This document shows positions 1 to 7,599 of a stretch of 64,000 nt of DNA, in pieces (position 1 is the first letter of the stretch; each line of letters opens with the position of its first letter). The translations under genes were made by a program, and so were the position numbers. The notes under the pieces are model-generated. The model was not told where the DNA came from, did no database searches, and saw nothing but the letters and a program-made list of their open reading frames with translations. The DNA comes from Microvirga aerilata (GTDB taxonomy: Bacteria; Pseudomonadota; Alphaproteobacteria; Rhizobiales; Beijerinckiaceae): the NCBI RefSeq assembly GCF_016743775.1, contig NZ_JAEQMY010000008.1, forward strand, positions 62,001 through 126,000, given 5' to 3'.

Positions 1-1
1 C

Positions 2-52
2 AACCACGACGATGTGTTCTGGAGGTTTGTTGGCGCGATCCTGCCCGACTAA
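2..52 (+). CDS. Possible C-terminal end of a gene entering from the left edge
   Basis: An open frame enters from the left edge and stops with TAA at 50-52, giving a last segment of sixteen residues ending in FWRFVGAILPD. The hydrophobic/aromatic composition looks coding, but the piece is too short to identify. It would be transcribed toward the integrase. It could equally be a chance open frame. Confidence 0.25.
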   Translation, partial: NHDDVFWRFVGAILPD

Positions 53-252
53 GCGACGCGAAAGGCAGCGCCACGATGCCATTATACGAGCCAGGATCAT
101 CAAGCATAACTTGCCGTCATTAAAGCACAATTTCCAGACTTCCGTAGTTTACCCCCAAGTTTCTACGGTCATAAGGTGGTTGCGCGATAACCGAAAACCT
201 TTAGCTTTGATGCTGACTATTGATAATGCGCCCTATCGATACTGAGACGTTG

Positions 253-1209
253 ATGACCGACCTCACCACTGCACCCGACCACCTCCCCTCCCCCGACCTG
301 CTCGAACTCGAACAAGCGGCTTCCGAGATCGCCTCTCAGGCTCGCTCCGCTAATACCGTGCGCGCCTACCAGAACGATTGGTCCCATTTCTCTTGCTGGT
401 GCAGTGACAAGGGCCTCCAGGCGCTCCCTGCCCTACCCCGGACTATTACCATTTATATGACGGCGCACAAAGACCGGTATTCAATGGCAACACTCAACCG
501 TCGCCTGTCCTCGATTGCAGCGGCTCATCGAATGGCCGACCATCCCTTCGATACGCGCTGCCGCGAGATCGCACTCGTGATGGATGGGCTGCGTCGCACC
601 AAGACAGTCCGCCAGCGTCAGGTCACAGCATTGACCACCCCGCTGCTCAAACGCGCCCTCGACGGCATCTCTGGAACTCTGGCAGACCGACGTAATCGTT
701 CCCTCACTCTTCTTGGGATGGCTGGTGCCCTCAGGCGCTCTGAAATCGTCGCGCTGAATGTCTCGGACCTTACATTCTCGCCCGAGGGCGTGCGGCTCCT
801 CATCAGGCACTCCAAAGGGGATCAATTCGGAGAGGGTCAAGTCATTGCAATCGCACGGACCAATTCCGACCTTTGTCCGGTCTCTAACCTGGAAGCGTAC
901 CTGAGACAGGCCACGATCACCGAAGGTCGCGTGTTCCGGGCTATTGATCGTCATGGCAATCTCAAGACCAGCATGACTGATCAAAGTGTGGCCCTCATCG
1001 TTAAGAAGCTATGCGGTGAGGCTCGGCTCGAAGGCGATTATTCCGGCCACAGCCTTCGCGCAGGTTTTGCGACACAGGCCGCTAAGAGCGGTGTGGAAGA
1101 GCGCAAAATCGCGTCCACCACCAGACACAAGAATATGGAGGTGCTCCGGAGGTACATTCGGGAGGGCAGCTTGTTCGCGAACGCGGTTACGGCTGATCTG
1201 GACCTATGA
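253..1209 (+). CDS. Tyrosine recombinase / site-specific integrase
   Basis: This is a phage- or island-type tyrosine recombinase that should catalyse integration and excision of the element. An N-terminal SAM-like core-binding domain (SANTVRAYQNDWSHF onward) covers roughly the first 110 residues and a catalytic domain follows. The active-site set can be read: Arg in GALRRSE, Lys in HSKGD, His-x-x-Arg in GHSLRAG, His in TTRHKNM and the nucleophile Tyr in LRRYIREG. ATG at 253 was chosen; a TTG at 220 and an ATG at 226 lie upstream in frame. The gene sits at the end of the island opposite the tRNA-Gly gene, about 22.6 kb away, which is unusual because such integrases normally lie beside the target tRNA. 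It may belong to a different or older insertion. Confidence 0.9.
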   Translation: MTDLTTAPDHLPSPDLLELEQAASEIASQARSANTVRAYQNDWSHFSCWCSDKGLQALPALPRTITIYMTAHKDRYSMATLNRRLSSIAAAHRMADHPFDTRCREIALVMDGLRRTKTVRQRQVTALTTPLLKRALDGISGTLADRRNRSLTLLGMAGALRRSEIVALNVSDLTFSPEGVRLLIRHSKGDQFGEGQVIAIARTNSDLCPVSNLEAYLRQATITEGRVFRAIDRHGNLKTSMTDQSVALIVKKLCGEARLEGDYSGHSLRAGFATQAAKSGVEERKIASTTRHKNMEVLRRYIREGSLFANAVTADLDL

Positions 1210-1420
1210 CCTCTAACATGCAGCGGGCAATCGTCTATGTGCTACGCCTAGATTGACCTGAAACCGTCAACCGCACGGCACGAGACCCAAGCCACAGGTA
1301 TTATTGGCGATCTCCACAGCACGGGCATTACGACCGCTGTCTATTTGGCTCCCTCATAACATTAGGAAACTAAAACACTAACGGCTGCGTTCAGCTAAGC
1401 CACGTCCAGTGGGGAAAGTA

Positions 1421-2620
1421 ATGCCTAAGAACGTCATTGAAATATTCGCGAGAGGAAATCAGGAGCTATTCCACTCCGCATTTCTAGCATGGCTAATGGA
1501 TGATCAAGCCGACCACGGGTTAGGCAAACAGTTCCGGGCTGAGTTGCTGAGGCAGCTACCGCCTGAACTCGGATATGAGCCAGAAGGCGAATATTCAGTT
1601 CATACCGAGTATCAAGTCGGCAACAATCGATTTGACATTTTGCTGAAACCAAATTCTGACCGCTCGTTGAAAAACGGTCTTGTGCTCGAAAATAAGATCA
1701 AGAGCTTCGGACATTACTCTCAAGCGAATAATTACAGCCAGCTTGGCTACGACGTAGCGTTCCTTGCTCTCCTTCCCCAGACAATTTCCGAAGATACCAG
1801 AAACCATTTCATTACAATCAACTATAGGTTCATCTGCAACACTCTTGGGAACTGCCTGCTTGATAAAGAAAACTGGCATCAAAGGCTCGTTCAAGAGTAC
1901 AAAGAATTTTTAAATGCGAAGCTAACTGTCTATGAAAGTCTCTACGAATATTGCCTCGGAAACATAGATTTCTCTACATACGCAACCAAGGTCGCACTGA
2001 GCGCAGGTACTTCTGATTTCGGGGATAACGATATACGAACGGTAAATTACTATTACTATCACGTTCTCCGAGACTACATTCGCTCGAATGCGCCTGACTT
2101 GTGTTTTGGCACTGCCGGTTATGATGAGGCGAGCAAAAACATTGTTAATACTAACTGGATGATTGAAAAGAATATGCGCGGGGCTCCTTTCATGGAAGCT
2201 CTAAGTTTTCAGCCATTTGATACCCCACCTTGGTCGCTTCATACCGAATTCAAAGACATGCACGAACGAGAGTCCATTGTGATTGCGCCACGGCTTGAGG
2301 TTTGGTTGGACCCGAGGGGTCTAGCAATGTGGCTTAAGGCGAACGAAGCAGAGAATGTCGCGCTGACAGCCGAACGTGACATGGGCCTTCAGGCGACCAT
2401 TATGCTTGGGACGTGGAATGCTGAAATGCGTGCCGCCTTGAGACGACACCCTTACCAGGAAGTGCTCAATCTCCGACCTAGAGCAACAAGAAACTTCCAT
2501 GCGGAGTTTGTATCCATGGCGGACCTTCCCTTTGCAACAATGACGGCTCGAATCAGGGAGATGATGTTGAAGGTGTTTGACCGCGCTGAGAAAAATGAGC
2601 CTTCTGCACAAGCATCCTAA
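1421..2620 (+). CDS. PD-(D/E)XK nuclease family protein
   Basis: The 399-residue protein carries a PD-(D/E)XK nuclease core of the PDDEXK_4 type near its N-terminus. The helix FHSAFLAWLMD is followed by RFDILLK (acidic metal ligand) and LVLENKIKS (Glu-x-Lys pair), with a Gln-rich helix after it (YSQLGY). Such proteins are metal-dependent DNA endonucleases common in defence loci. The remaining 250 residues are not recognised. ATG at 1421 is preferred over a GTG at 1409 because GGGGA at 1411-1415 is well placed for it. The gene is followed after 36 bases by a Cys/His-rich protein and then a Sel1 protein, so the three look like one operon upstream of BREX. Function in defence is inferred from motif and location. 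Confidence 0.7.
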   Translation: MPKNVIEIFARGNQELFHSAFLAWLMDDQADHGLGKQFRAELLRQLPPELGYEPEGEYSVHTEYQVGNNRFDILLKPNSDRSLKNGLVLENKIKSFGHYSQANNYSQLGYDVAFLALLPQTISEDTRNHFITINYRFICNTLGNCLLDKENWHQRLVQEYKEFLNAKLTVYESLYEYCLGNIDFSTYATKVALSAGTSDFGDNDIRTVNYYYYHVLRDYIRSNAPDLCFGTAGYDEASKNIVNTNWMIEKNMRGAPFMEALSFQPFDTPPWSLHTEFKDMHERESIVIAPRLEVWLDPRGLAMWLKANEAENVALTAERDMGLQATIMLGTWNAEMRAALRRHPYQEVLNLRPRATRNFHAEFVSMADLPFATMTARIREMMLKVFDRAEKNEPSAQAS

Positions 2621-2656
2621 ACTCATCCTGCTAGGAACGTTGGAGGGCAAGCAGTC

Positions 2657-3091
2657 ATGGCTACTCCCCTTGACGAGATATCCCCTCAGTACCTTACTGA
2701 GGTACGTGAACGCGAGCGAGGTACCTGGAGGGAAAAACTTCGAAAGCGATATCCTAACTGGACTAAACAACTCCAGTGGGGCTTTGAGCACGGGGACGGG
2801 TGGCGCACTATTACAGAGCGCGTCTTTGCTGATCTCGCGACGATTGTCGGAACAGATAATCCTGAGATGGAGGTGCATCAGATCAAAGCGAAGGTCGGCA
2901 CCTATAATTTCTACATCGATGCCTCACATCTTCCTGCGGTGCAGCGAGCCGCCATCGAAGCGCGACTCACCGAGGCAAATTCAGAAGCTGGAGCTACGTG
3001 CGAGACATGCGGGAGACCGGGGCAACTGATCCGGGATCGTGGTTGGTATCACGTAGCGTGTCCAGCACACGAGGTGCGTGACATTCAATAG
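2657..3091 (+). CDS. Hypothetical protein with C-terminal Cys/His zinc-binding motif
   Basis: A 144-residue soluble protein. The N-terminal half is charged and contains YPNW, GFEHGDGW and IKAKVGTYNFYID; the C-terminus holds CETCG, then GWYHVACPAH, a likely C-x2-C / C-x2-H zinc site. This layout resembles a family of small phage-associated hypothetical proteins that I know only as uncharacterised. GGAGG at 2642-2646 supports the ATG. It lies between the nuclease-like gene and the Sel1-repeat gene with short gaps on both sides. Confidence 0.6.
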   Translation: MATPLDEISPQYLTEVRERERGTWREKLRKRYPNWTKQLQWGFEHGDGWRTITERVFADLATIVGTDNPEMEVHQIKAKVGTYNFYIDASHLPAVQRAAIEARLTEANSEAGATCETCGRPGQLIRDRGWYHVACPAHEVRDIQ

Positions 3092-3109
3092 AGCGAACTG
3101 GATTGTTGA

Positions 3110-4816
3110 GTGGACGTAGGTCACGGCATGCTCCTGGCAGCAGTACTCGCGTATCTTCTTATCGGCCTTCTTGCCGTGTTTATTGGGCCTGCGGCTCGAA
3201 GCATCCGGCATGAGGGCCGCATGATGCGTAGAGATCAATCCATTCCAGGATGGAAGATAGCGGTTTTCCAAACAGTTCTCGCTCTTGGAACGATCCTGTT
3301 GTGGCCTATCCTCGTGCCATCTGCGGCGCGGTCCCGGAACATTTATAGCACGCCGCAGTCTCAAGATCGTGTGCGCGGCCTTGAAGAGCTAGTGAACATG
3401 ATGTCGGCGCTGAATCCAGACGCCGTAGATGCAGATGAACTGCCCAATGCTCGCGGCGCGTTTGGTTTATCAGAGCACAACCCGATACCCACCCGGTCCA
3501 TTGTTGAGAGCCGAAATTTCCTCGAAAGACTACGCACCTCCGATGGTACGAAGGTACTGTATGAGCGCATCGGATCGTTCTCCTCAGAAGCAACGAATCT
3601 TCCAGTGGATGGATATCGGATTACCCGTCCTGATGGCTCATCCCATGTAACGCTTTACTTCTCGCCCTACCAGAAACGCACCTCGGCGAAGGTGCCCCAT
3701 GGCTTTGGCCTGATCGATAGTCGAACTGGGCAAATCACATTCGCTGGCGATACGAGGACGGCTCCCAAACAGTGCGGGTTTGCAACCAAGGATTTTCCTG
3801 ACGCTTCGGAACCTTCCCCTGACGGCGATGACAGCTTGGTCATCTCTCCAAAAACTAAGGCTTCAGAAGAGCTTCCTGCTTCGCATCGTGAAGACGACAG
3901 TCCTAGAAATGCTCCCTCCCCTGGAATAGGCACATCACGGGATGGCCCGAAGGAGGCTGCGACAGTTAAACCGAGAGAGGCCAATCCATTCCCGCACGAC
4001 ATTGCAGATTTGCGGGCCGCCGCCCAGAGCGGTGACCCAGAGTCCCAGTATGCACTCGGTCTTCGATTTATTTACGGCCATGGCGTCGAAAGGAGCCGCG
4101 TGCTCGGCGAACGTTGGCTTTCTCAGGCTGGTCAGTCAGGGCATGTCGAAGCCCAGTTTTCTCTCGGTGTTCTTCATTGGGACGGTCTTCTCCTCGATCA
4201 CGGCGCGCAACAGGCGAGACTCTGGTTAGAGCTTGCAGCAAAGCAGGGTCACACTAAAGCTTTGAATATGCTGCCAATTGTTCAAGCGCGTTGCCAGTCG
4301 AGGCCGACCGAAGTCTCGGAGGCTGCCCCGCAGGAAAAGACCACAGAGTCCAATCCGGCTAAAGCTTCGGACGCTGCTCCGCAGGAAAGGGCAGCGCGAT
4401 CCAACATTACAAAGACGAGGATTCGGTCCATCCGGTGGCCTGCTCAGGATGGTCTGCCGCCTGTGGGCGGACGCAGGCCGCGCACCGCGCATTTTGAATT
4501 TTCAGTCGATGCCGCGATCACCGACAGCGAAAACCACCGCTTGTTCAGGCGCGGAGTGGCTAAAGGAAAACGATGCCTCAAAGCTGCGGAACAAGCACTG
4601 ATGATGCGGCTCGTCTCTTTCCCTGACCTCACAGCCAGTGATGAGCGCGTTCGCATGGTTGCTCGTGCAATTGCATCACGACGCGGATACACTTTAGTCG
4701 GTGAAGCAATCGGGATGGAGGACCTTATTGATGGCTCCGATCCTCTGTTTGATGAGCGGCGTGCCGCCTTCATCTCGGGTGTTTTCGCGGGCATCGACGG
4801 CACTGAAGACGAGTGA
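3110..4816 (+). CDS. Membrane-anchored Sel1-repeat protein
   Basis: The 568-residue protein begins with two hydrophobic segments (about residues 7-28 and 47-70), continues with a low-complexity Pro/Ser/Thr/Glu-rich region and then carries Sel1-like (TPR-type) repeats at about residues 297-400: DIADLRAAAQSGDPESQYALG and QSGHVEAQFSLGVLHWDG, then LELAAKQGHTKALNML. The last 130 residues are unrecognised. Sel1 repeats mediate protein-protein contacts. The start is the GTG at 3110; an ATG at 3128 in frame is an alternative and would leave the first membrane segment intact. Its closeness to the upstream gene suggests cotranscription. Function unknown. Confidence 0.6.
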   Translation: MDVGHGMLLAAVLAYLLIGLLAVFIGPAARSIRHEGRMMRRDQSIPGWKIAVFQTVLALGTILLWPILVPSAARSRNIYSTPQSQDRVRGLEELVNMMSALNPDAVDADELPNARGAFGLSEHNPIPTRSIVESRNFLERLRTSDGTKVLYERIGSFSSEATNLPVDGYRITRPDGSSHVTLYFSPYQKRTSAKVPHGFGLIDSRTGQITFAGDTRTAPKQCGFATKDFPDASEPSPDGDDSLVISPKTKASEELPASHREDDSPRNAPSPGIGTSRDGPKEAATVKPREANPFPHDIADLRAAAQSGDPESQYALGLRFIYGHGVERSRVLGERWLSQAGQSGHVEAQFSLGVLHWDGLLLDHGAQQARLWLELAAKQGHTKALNMLPIVQARCQSRPTEVSEAAPQEKTTESNPAKASDAAPQERAARSNITKTRIRSIRWPAQDGLPPVGGRRPRTAHFEFSVDAAITDSENHRLFRRGVAKGKRCLKAAEQALMMRLVSFPDLTASDERVRMVARAIASRRGYTLVGEAIGMEDLIDGSDPLFDERRAAFISGVFAGIDGTEDE

Positions 4817-4900
4817 AGGCAACTGAGACAGGCGCTGCTTGAATCCCATCCTTGATGAAGGCTATCCTGTTACCTAGAGCATGGGATTCGACATAGAAAC

Positions 4901-5785
4901 ATGGGCTTGGATTATAGTGCGAATTGGGCGGTTTTCTTCAGGCGCTATGGCGTTGAGAATGATCCAACAGGGTACGAGGACATCCATATTGGGACCCTTT
5001 ATGTGGACGAGGATGAGTTCGGGCACATCAGCGAACTTCAGATCGAGCCATTTAGCTCGGAAGAAAAGCTGCTTCTGGAGGATGAACTTCAAGAGTTTGA
5101 TGAAGACCGCCCTGAGTCTGAGCCTCTAGTTCCCTATTTCTTCAGATGGAATGCAAAGAAGAAGGTAGTAGAGGCTTCTGACGTTCACAAATTCCCTGAG
5201 GAATTCCTCTGCGCATCGTTTCCGACGAAGCGTGCAAGATCGGACGATGACGATGAGGACGATGGCCCACTCTTTTGGAATATCCTTCGCAACTCCCATG
5301 GCCTGCTGAGTCAGGTGAGAAGAGGCGAACCGGTCTTCATGGTAGGACGGCCAGGACCGAGACGAGGCCCACCAGGAAAACGGCGTCTTGAGCCCGTAGA
5401 GGATAGAGTACACACATTTTGTCGCGCGAAGATATCTGCGGTGGACGCAAATGCTCTACCCCGAACCGTTCCGACATCCCTCACGTTTGATCTCAGGTGC
5501 AAATTGGACGGATTTCTGGTTAACCGAGACGCGACATTTGGCATGGCGCAGTTTGGTAATTCAGCCGTGCCAATCATGCTCCGTCCGGACGGCAGTATCG
5601 TATCAGGTAGCCCTAGAAGCCTTCGTGAGTTAGGTTGGACGAACCTCCATGGCCGTCGCATCAACGAGCGCGAAGGACTTTGTATATGGTGGAACGGAGA
5701 TCACTTAGCTACCCACTATCGAGTGTCCAGCCTGACCGACAAGTGCGGCATCGAGACTGCGACATCTGGCGAGGCAGGCGAGTAA
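4901..5785 (+). CDS. Unknown protein, paralogue of the gene at 22167-23069
   Basis: A 294-residue soluble acidic protein without a recognised domain. It shares ordered blocks with the minus-strand gene at 22167-23069: VFFRRYG near the N-terminus, GTLY, VPYFF(R/K)WN, ASFP, PLFW after an Asp/Glu run, VPTSL with DLR, GWTNL, and a C-terminal GLCIWWNGDHL. Conservation from end to end between two genes in one island suggests two subunits or two variants of one function. No catalytic motif is evident; the strongly conserved Trp/His/Asp block at the C-terminus is the best candidate for a binding or active site. It lies just before the BREX genes on the same strand. No clear ribosome-binding site is visible before the ATG. 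Confidence 0.65.
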   Translation: MGLDYSANWAVFFRRYGVENDPTGYEDIHIGTLYVDEDEFGHISELQIEPFSSEEKLLLEDELQEFDEDRPESEPLVPYFFRWNAKKKVVEASDVHKFPEEFLCASFPTKRARSDDDDEDDGPLFWNILRNSHGLLSQVRRGEPVFMVGRPGPRRGPPGKRRLEPVEDRVHTFCRAKISAVDANALPRTVPTSLTFDLRCKLDGFLVNRDATFGMAQFGNSAVPIMLRPDGSIVSGSPRSLRELGWTNLHGRRINEREGLCIWWNGDHLATHYRVSSLTDKCGIETATSGEAGE

Positions 5786-5961
5786 CTCATAAGCCACACA
5801 CGAGGAAACGAGGCGAAATCAGGCGGAACGTGCCGAGGCATCGCTTCGCCTAAGTTGCAAATTTCCCTCAGGTATGGATTCTCGCTCTCGTTCCCCTTAG
5901 GTTCACGTTGTCTTCGCTCGGTCAGTCCCCCTACTCTCGCAAACTAAGCCTTTAAAAATCC

Positions 5962-6384
5962 ATGGCTTTGGGGGCAAAAATGGTGGAGGTCTTGCTTAGG
6001 GCAGGAACAGTCGAGGTGCTGCTCGCAGCAGTTGCGGCGCTCGTTGTTACTGTGGTCATTCTGGTGATCTCCATTCGTCTGAAGCATAATTTCATTACAA
6101 TTATTGAGCCGCTCACCCGCGACGTGATTGGCCAGCTTCTCCGTGCTGAGACTGAATTAGTTCGCCGCACTAGCGAGGATCATGCGCGCAGCATTCGGGA
6201 TGAATTAGCCGACAGAGTTCGCGACTTTCAGGAGAACACCAGTCGGACATTCTCGGTGCACTTCGACGGCATGAACGGTCAAATCCGCACTTTCGGCGAG
6301 CGGCTTGATGGAGGCATCAAGGCGCACGGTGTCACTGGCTCAATTCTGGTGAACTGGAACACACCTACTGTATCGTGCGCGTGA
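5962..6384 (+). CDS. Short membrane-anchored coiled-coil protein, possibly a truncated RmuC-like protein
   Basis: The 140-residue protein has one strong transmembrane segment (about residues 18-40) followed by a charged helical stretch (RSIRDELADRVRDFQENTS, then FGERLDGGIKA) that reads like the N-terminal anchor and coiled coil of RmuC-type proteins. RmuC proteins normally continue for another 250 or more residues with a nuclease-like domain, which is absent here; the last fourteen residues look unrelated to the coiled coil. The stop TGA (6382-6384) overlaps a possible GTG start of brxA. It may be a degraded gene left at the edge of the BREX cassette, or a short genuine protein. The RmuC assignment is tentative. 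Confidence 0.45.
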   Translation: MALGAKMVEVLLRAGTVEVLLAAVAALVVTVVILVISIRLKHNFITIIEPLTRDVIGQLLRAETELVRRTSEDHARSIRDELADRVRDFQENTSRTFSVHFDGMNGQIRTFGERLDGGIKAHGVTGSILVNWNTPTVSCA

Positions 6385-6980
6385 TCGTGAGAACTCCCTA
6401 CCGAATGTCATTTTCGACGGGCGGGCTCTTCGTTAACGAGAGCGTGGAAATCGCGCGCTTGCACGAACAGGGTTCCGACTGGGCAGAAACCATCACGAGA
6501 GCACTCATTGATGGACCCACCCGTCTTCCCAAGCGGGACTCGAACCGGCGGACTGTCCGCGAAATCGCCAATCGCCTGTCCTGCTTGACCGATGAGGAGC
6601 GTGAGTACCTGACCAACAGCGCGGACCGAGCGGAAAAGCAGGCACTTCTATGGCTGGCGACCTGTCGCGCGTATGCCTTTGTCCGAGACTTTGCCATTGA
6701 GGTGATCCAGGACAGGCTATCGTCCCACCGGTCTGACCTGCCTTTGGACGTGTTTGATCAGTATTTTGACAGCAAGTCCGAGTGGGACGAGAACCTCGCG
6801 GCAATTAGCCCAACTACTCGTCGGAAGCTTCGTCAGGTCCTTTTCCGGATCATGCGCGAAGCCGGGATTATCAACACCGTCAACACGATCCAACCAACCT
6901 ACCTAAGCTCGGCATTGCGAACTTTGATCGGGAAAACGACCCCAAACGACTTCCTTGTTTTTCCCGGTCTTCAGCAATGA
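6381..6980 (+). CDS. brxA: BREX system protein BrxA (DUF1819)
   Basis: First gene of the BREX locus. BrxA is a small helical DNA-binding protein needed for some BREX systems. The N-terminal block YRMSFSTGGLFVNES is typical of the family, followed by SDWAETITRAL, the DEEREYL region, and near the C-terminus RKLRQVLFRIMREAGII. About 200 residues matches the family. The start is uncertain: GTG at 6381 overlaps the upstream stop (GTGA), GTG at 6387 and ATG at 6405 are alternatives, and no Shine-Dalgarno sequence is obvious. The stop overlaps the brxB start as ATGA. Confidence 0.88.
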   Translation: MIVRTPYRMSFSTGGLFVNESVEIARLHEQGSDWAETITRALIDGPTRLPKRDSNRRTVREIANRLSCLTDEEREYLTNSADRAEKQALLWLATCRAYAFVRDFAIEVIQDRLSSHRSDLPLDVFDQYFDSKSEWDENLAAISPTTRRKLRQVLFRIMREAGIINTVNTIQPTYLSSALRTLIGKTTPNDFLVFPGLQQ

Positions 6981-7594
6981 AAGCGCGCCCTATGTCTGGA
7001 CCACCGACAGCAAAGGAACGGTTTGAGCACCTTCTTAAGGTCGTTTCGAGTGAACGGTTCCTAACCAAGCAGGGCTTGGGCAACGAGGTTCCATTTTTCA
7101 TCTGCTCATTCGATCCGGCAGAAGCCTTCGAGGTCGCAGAGGATGTCAGCCTGCTGGCTAAAAATCTTCAGAATCTAGGCCTCACGGTCCTCCAGATCGA
7201 CCTTTATGACCTCTCCCTATCGATCCTTGAAGAGCGTGGCATCTTGGACGAGGTGCTGGTGATAGAGCCAGGACACAGCAAGGCCGAGATCAAAGAACTG
7301 CTCCAAGGCGTCCTGGACCCTGCCGCGCATCTCATTCCGAGGATCGGCCAGATGATCGCGTCTGTGCCACATGACGTCATCTTCATAACGGGGGTCGGCG
7401 AAGTGTATCCGTACATCAGATCGCACAACGTGCTGAACAACCTACAGAGTACGGCAAAGGACAGACCTACCGTGATGTTCTTCCCTGGTACCTATACGCA
7501 TGCGCTGGCGACGGGGGCTTCACTCGATCTATTCGGCATGCTTCACGACGACAAATACTACCGCGCCTTCAACATCATGAATTATGAGGTCTGA
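6977..7594 (+). CDS. brxB: BREX system protein BrxB (DUF1788)
   Basis: A 205-residue protein of the DUF1788/BrxB family, a small component of BREX that is required for defence in studied systems. Typical features are the start ERFEHLLKVVSSERFL, the central VLQIDLYDLSLSIL, and the end VMFFPGTYTHALATGASLDLFG preceding FNIM. The ATG overlaps the brxA stop by four bases (ATGA), indicating translational coupling, and brxC follows after five bases. Confidence 0.9.
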   Translation: MKARPMSGPPTAKERFEHLLKVVSSERFLTKQGLGNEVPFFICSFDPAEAFEVAEDVSLLAKNLQNLGLTVLQIDLYDLSLSILEERGILDEVLVIEPGHSKAEIKELLQGVLDPAAHLIPRIGQMIASVPHDVIFITGVGEVYPYIRSHNVLNNLQSTAKDRPTVMFFPGTYTHALATGASLDLFGMLHDDKYYRAFNIMNYEV

Positions 7595-7599
7595 CACTC

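Noticed and set aside
12-245. Open frame of 77 codons at the left edge
   Set aside because: No ribosome-binding site, composition unlike a protein, and it runs into the integrase start region.
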